Source of the DNA: Chloroflexus islandicus
GTDB lineage: Bacteria; Chloroflexota; Chloroflexia; Chloroflexales; Chloroflexaceae
NCBI RefSeq assembly: GCF_001650695.1
Contig: NZ_LWQS01000040.1
Coordinates: forward strand, 1-64,000
Length of the DNA stretch: 64,000 bases
Reading direction: 5' to 3'
Below the pieces are notes generated by a model. That model searched no databases and was not told the origin of the DNA. It saw nothing but the letters and a program-made list of their open reading frames with translations. Position numbers and translations under genes: made by a program. Of this stretch, positions 60,357 to 64,000 are shown piece by piece (position 1 is the first letter of the stretch; each line of letters begins with the position of its first letter).

Positions 60357-63263
60357 TCAAGAACGCGTCACTAGCGGCACATAGACCTTCACATTGACCG
60401 TAACGGTATCGGCGCAGAGATTGTTACCCTCGTTGATCTCAGCCACAGCGCCATCCGGGTTCACCCGGCAGACGCCGCCAGCAGCCGGGTTCGCCAGCGT
60501 ACCAGTGGTGGTAGGCGTGACGCTGACCACGACCTCGAACGAACTCGCAGGAGCGCCAAGCGTTACCTCATCGCCATCAGCGGTGCAGGTCAGGGTGGTG
60601 CCGGCAATGGCACATGCGATATTGCTGCCATTCGTCACGTTCACGAGATTCTGCACTACCGGCGTACCATAGGTTGCGCCAAGCGGCAAATCGTCACGGA
60701 AGATCGCTTGCCCGCTGGCAAAGGCAGCGGCGGCGATGCTAGCATTGGCAACGGTCACTGTCCATGTAAACGGCTGGCCAACCGTCGCCGTGTCACTGGC
60801 ATTATTGGTCTTAACCGCCGAGAGATCGGCAAATGCCGCCTCCACGGCGCCAATGTCACAGACCACAAGGCTATCGCTATTGCCGTTTTGGGGGCGGGCA
60901 ACACCATTTTGTGATTGGTTATTGACCGGCGCCGCAGCGCAGACCGCATTGTCGCCAGCGTCAATCGCTACGCTGCCGGGCAGCAGCGGGAAATAGCCGG
61001 GTACACCGGCGAATGGGCCGAAATTCAACTGCGCCACTGTAACTTGGGTGAAGCTTGAACCACAGGTATTATCAGTGGTCAGATTCGTGGTGCTACCAGC
61101 AGCAAACGCGCCAAAACAATTACCGCCACTGACACTATTAGCGATAATTGTATTCTTGACCGTGACGCTGCCGCCGTTAACATCGATGCCGCCGCCGCTC
61201 GTATTGGCCCGGTTGCGCCAGAAGGTCGCATTCACCACCGCTAGGGTACCGTTCACGCTGTTATAGATGCCGCCGCCGCGGTTAGTCGCCTGATTGCCGG
61301 AAAAGGTGCTATTGGCGATGGTGGCTGCGCCATTGCTGCTGTAGATAGCGCCGCCGGTTAGAGCGGCGCTATTGCCGCGAAATGTGCTACTGGTGACGAT
61401 CAACGTGCCGGGATCATTATCGATCGCACCGCCATTCTGAGCGCTATTTTCATCAAAAAAGCTATCGCGCACGGTTAGCGAGCCGTTGCCGGCGTTCTCA
61501 ATCCCGCCGCCAAACTGAGTAGCGGTATTGCGAACAAAGGTACTGTTAAGCACGGTAACTGTGCCGCCGTTATTCAACACACCGCCACCGCTGCCAGTGA
61601 CTCTGCCGTTCGCGATGGTCAACGAGCGCAACGTCAATATGGCGCCATTGTTGACCGCCAACACCCGCACACTATCATTGCCGCTAATGGTGATATTCTG
61701 GCCGCTGCCATTGATCGTCAGCGCACCCTGCCCGCTGACAATGTTCGGCAATGTCGAGCCAAGCGTGATCGTACCGTTCACGCTGAAGAGGATCGTATCA
61801 TCGCCAGCGCCGCCGATCCCGCAATCGGCATTAGCTGGCGCATCATTCGCCGCCAAGATCGCTTCGCGCAGCGAGCACAAGGAATCACCCGTTGTGTTGT
61901 CATTCAACGTATTAACGAGGTAGCTTACCGGTTGGAGCGAACGCTCATACGCGCCAATATCACAGATTGCTGAGCTGTTATTATCACCGTCTTGCGGACG
62001 GGCCGCGCCGCGTTGGTCGGTTGAGGGGCAACCGCTACTTGTACCGGCATCAATCGCTACGCTGCCCGACAGCAACGGGAGGTAAGCCGGCGAACCAGTG
62101 AGTGGGCCAACATTCAATTGGGCAAGCGTTACTTGGGTAAAGCTGGCGCCACAGGAATTATCGGTGGCCAGATTATTGGCACTGCCGGGTAAGAATGGGC
62201 CAGCGCAATTGCCGCCGCTCGTACTGTTGGCGACGATCGTATTCTTGATGGTAACATTGGGAACAGCATCTGTACTCACAAATATGCCCCCGCCAGTATT
62301 AGCAGCATTATTGGCGATAGTGTTATTGTTCAGAGTGCCTGTGCCGAGAATGAACAAGGCTCCGCCATTGCTGCCTGCGCTATTCGTAACAAAGGTGCTG
62401 TTCGTGATGGTTACAAAGCCCAAACCGAATATGCCGCCGCCACGACCCGTAGCGGTATTATTTGCAAAGGCGCTTTTCGTAACTATCAGTGTGCCGCTAC
62501 TGACAATCCCGCCGCCGCCGAAAACGGCATTAGTCGTGCTGTTGCCGGAAAACGTGCTGTTACTGATCGCTACGCTACCGCCATTATTGTAGATACCGCC
62601 GCCGAGTTGGGCGCTATTGCCAGAAAACACGCTGTTGCTAATGGTCACAGCATTTGTCTCACTGGAAATACCACCGCCAAGGGCAGCGTTATTATTAGAA
62701 AACACACTGTTGTTAACCGTTACTGTGCCGCTGCTTGTATTGGCAATACCGCCGCCATTGCTGGCATTAGCGTTGTTTCCGGTAAAGATACTATTGTTTA
62801 CGGTGAGCGTGCCGGCATTCGAGATACCGGCGCCGTTGCCGGCGCCCACTAAGCCATCGGCCATTATAAGCGATTGGATCGTCAAGGTAGCGTTGCTGTC
62901 AACGACCATCAATCGCACGAGATTATTGCCGCTGATGGTGATGGTCTGCCCGCTCCCGTCAATCGTAAGCGCTCCCTGCCCGCTGACAATGTTCGGCAAG
63001 GTCGCGCTCAGCGTAATTATGCCGCTCACGCTAAACGTAATCGTATCATCGCTCGCGCTCGGAGCACCGGGGCAATCGGTATCCGGGCCGTTATTGGCCT
63101 CTTGGATAGCTTCGCGCAGGGTGCAACGACCATCGTTGGCGATGGTGTCATTGAGGGAGGTGACAACATACCCGGCAGCGTAAACGGGATGCGAGCGAAA
63201 TCCTGCTAACAGCAGCGTTCCCAACCAGAGGGCGGAAAGCAAGCGCAGAAGAGGTTTGTTCAT
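60357..63263 (-). CDS. Large double-CSLREA beta-helix surface protein with YVPLVTRS tag
   Basis: 968-residue secreted protein. Signal peptide (cleavage near VYAA), then two successive units of a CSLREA motif (CTLREAI near residue 47 and CSLREAI about 460 residues later), each followed by GGGI/NSTFSGN beta-helix repeats and AIDAG-SSxCP/ADNAVCA-type ends. A single CARDB-like module follows (TKTN/ATVGQPFTWTVTVANA, GVCRVNPDGAVAEINEGNN), then VKVYVPLVTRS. The ATG at 63263 replaces a longer frame from 63380; the SD is GAGGCC. Probably an envelope or sheath protein; paralogous to 52642-54627. Confidence 0.82.
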   Translation of the reverse strand: MNKPLLRLLSALWLGTLLLAGFRSHPVYAAGYVVTSLNDTIANDGRCTLREAIQEANNGPDTDCPGAPSASDDTITFSVSGIITLSATLPNIVSGQGALTIDGSGQTITISGNNLVRLMVVDSNATLTIQSLIMADGLVGAGNGAGISNAGTLTVNNSIFTGNNANASNGGGIANTSSGTVTVNNSVFSNNNAALGGGISSETNAVTISNSVFSGNSAQLGGGIYNNGGSVAISNSTFSGNSTTNAVFGGGGIVSSGTLIVTKSAFANNTATGRGGGIFGLGFVTITNSTFVTNSAGSNGGALFILGTGTLNNNTIANNAANTGGGIFVSTDAVPNVTIKNTIVANSTSGGNCAGPFLPGSANNLATDNSCGASFTQVTLAQLNVGPLTGSPAYLPLLSGSVAIDAGTSSGCPSTDQRGAARPQDGDNNSSAICDIGAYERSLQPVSYLVNTLNDNTTGDSLCSLREAILAANDAPANADCGIGGAGDDTILFSVNGTITLGSTLPNIVSGQGALTINGSGQNITISGNDSVRVLAVNNGAILTLRSLTIANGRVTGSGGGVLNNGGTVTVLNSTFVRNTATQFGGGIENAGNGSLTVRDSFFDENSAQNGGAIDNDPGTLIVTSSTFRGNSAALTGGAIYSSNGAATIANSTFSGNQATNRGGGIYNSVNGTLAVVNATFWRNRANTSGGGIDVNGGSVTVKNTIIANSVSGGNCFGAFAAGSTTNLTTDNTCGSSFTQVTVAQLNFGPFAGVPGYFPLLPGSVAIDAGDNAVCAAAPVNNQSQNGVARPQNGNSDSLVVCDIGAVEAAFADLSAVKTNNASDTATVGQPFTWTVTVANASIAAAAFASGQAIFRDDLPLGATYGTPVVQNLVNVTNGSNIACAIAGTTLTCTADGDEVTLGAPASSFEVVVSVTPTTTGTLANPAAGGVCRVNPDGAVAEINEGNNLCADTVTVNVKVYVPLVTRS

Positions 63264-63459
63264 GGCAAGGCCTCGGCATTGCGAATAGGATAGCTGGATG
63301 ACGCCTACAGCGAACGTTTCGCAATACCGCGCCAAGAAGCAGAGCTTGCGAAGGCGATAAGTGAAACTGTTCTGGTTCAAACTATAAAGGAGAGAAACCG
63401 TAACTGCAAGTTACAAAACATTCACCAAACTCACCCTCACAAAAGAGCGGCCAAACACC
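63264..63459. other. Upstream region of the large CSLREA gene
   Basis: Contains TTTCGCAATACCG (about 63317) and AAGTTACAAAACATTCAC (63408-63425), both also found upstream of the 52642-54627 gene. No -10/-35 pair stands out. Confidence 0.5.
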
Positions 63460-63849
63460 TCAATCGTAAGCTACCTCTGCCCGTTTCGCCTTCACGCGCC
63501 CGTGCTCATCAAAGGCGATCTCGCGCATCAACCACGCGAAATCCCAAACAGCGAAGGCATTATCTTCCGCGTAGATCCATACGAAGTCGCCAACGTTGTT
63601 GAGCGGCGGGCCCAAGCGCTGCAAGACCTCTTCTTTGGTCATTCCGATCTGAATTTGCTGAAACGCTTGCTCGGAATAACCGGGGGCAAAGCGCGTATCA
63701 ATCGCCGGATACGGGAAGAAGTAGCCTTCGGGGCCAACCGCAATCACGAGGATGAGCAAACCGCAGCTTAGCACGGTGATGGTCAGCGGGATGAGGAGCA
63801 GAACGAAGGCGAGCGGTCGCTGGAGCGAGCGATGGAATATAGCAGGCAT
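63460..63849 (-). CDS. Membrane-anchored BamE/SmpA-like protein
   Basis: 129-residue protein with one N-terminal membrane helix (FVLLLIPLTITVLSCGLLILVIAV) and an extracytoplasmic region with IQIGMTKEEVLQRLGPPLN, the helix motif of SmpA/OmlA (BamE) domains, followed by WIYAEDN and a final strand REIAFDEHGRV. Chloroflexota are generally considered to lack a typical outer membrane, so a Bam complex role is unlikely; small BamE-like domains also occur in other lipoproteins. The start at 63849 has no strong SD. Monocistronic. Confidence 0.7.
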   Translation of the reverse strand: MPAIFHRSLQRPLAFVLLLIPLTITVLSCGLLILVIAVGPEGYFFPYPAIDTRFAPGYSEQAFQQIQIGMTKEEVLQRLGPPLNNVGDFVWIYAEDNAFAVWDFAWLMREIAFDEHGRVKAKRAEVAYD

Positions 63850-64000
63850 AGACTGAGTCCTGTTTGAGAGTCATTCACCGGTAGATCATTTCTCGATTGG
63901 ATTGCTAGCCATGCGTATCAACAACCAATGATACCGCTACAACCGCAGATACCAATCTGCCACCAACTACTAGCAGCGCCACGATGCGCTATTGCCAGTG

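Overview
The window reads as a chromosomal segment of a member of the Chloroflexota, most likely a Chloroflexus- or Roseiflexus-like filamentous phototroph. This is inferred from the gene set: two adjacent MGDG-synthase-like glycosyltransferases, hemN-hemG, CSLREA surface proteins, an FTR1 iron permease and GC-rich coding sequence broken by AT-richer repeat islands. There is no rRNA, tRNA, CRISPR array, transposase or phage gene, so the assignment is not proved from the window.

Layout. 1-5.4 kb: UbiB/AarF-type kinase, diacylglycerol kinase, histidine phosphatase, a repeat island and a GT-C-like membrane protein. 5.5-10.1 kb: a three-gene iron operon (imelysin-like lipoprotein, FTR1 permease, DUF2470-nitroreductase fusion) with a clear promoter and terminator. 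10.1-16.7 kb: two copies of a LamG-like/BNR secreted-protein cassette. 16.7-19.1 kb: glycosyltransferase and methyltransferase. 19.4-22.3 kb: hemN-hemG. 22.6-25.9 kb: ADP-ribosylglycohydrolase facing two overlapping MGDG-synthase-like genes. 26.0-29.2 kb: pyrR-pyrB-pyrC behind a PyrR attenuator. 29.2-35.5 kb: response regulator, VOC dioxygenase, HtpX and two metallopeptidases. 35.5-39.6 kb: ACT-malic enzyme and an AraC regulator divergent from two small membrane proteins. 40.1-46.8 kb: proA, gatD, small proteins, LacD-like aldolase and acyl-CoA ligase. 48.1-52.5 kb: P5C dehydrogenase, DUF72 protein and a catalytically degenerate prolyl-tRNA synthetase. 52.6-64 kb: two large CSLREA beta-helix proteins, DUF3592 proteins (one frameshifted), a thioredoxin/His-rich NifX-like pair, twin HCO-like membrane proteins, a GH114 lipoprotein and a BamE-like protein.

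The most unusual points are: (1) an identical-style C-terminal tag, roughly [YF]VP-x-V-[ST]R, on four secreted proteins of two unrelated folds, suggesting a sorting signal; (2) a ProRS paralogue that lost its aminoacylation motifs but kept the editing and anticodon-binding domains; (3) a pyrC product lacking two expected metal-ligand histidines; (4) the DUF2470-nitroreductase fusion inside the iron-import operon; (5) a modular palindromic repeat family, partly acting as terminators, that fills most intergenic islands.

Many start codons were placed downstream of the longest possible frame, using Shine-Dalgarno (SD) sequences, -10 elements and family N-termini. Promoters were read by eye. Their -35 elements are often poor, whereas -10 hexamers of the form TACAAT, commonly preceded by GG, recur.
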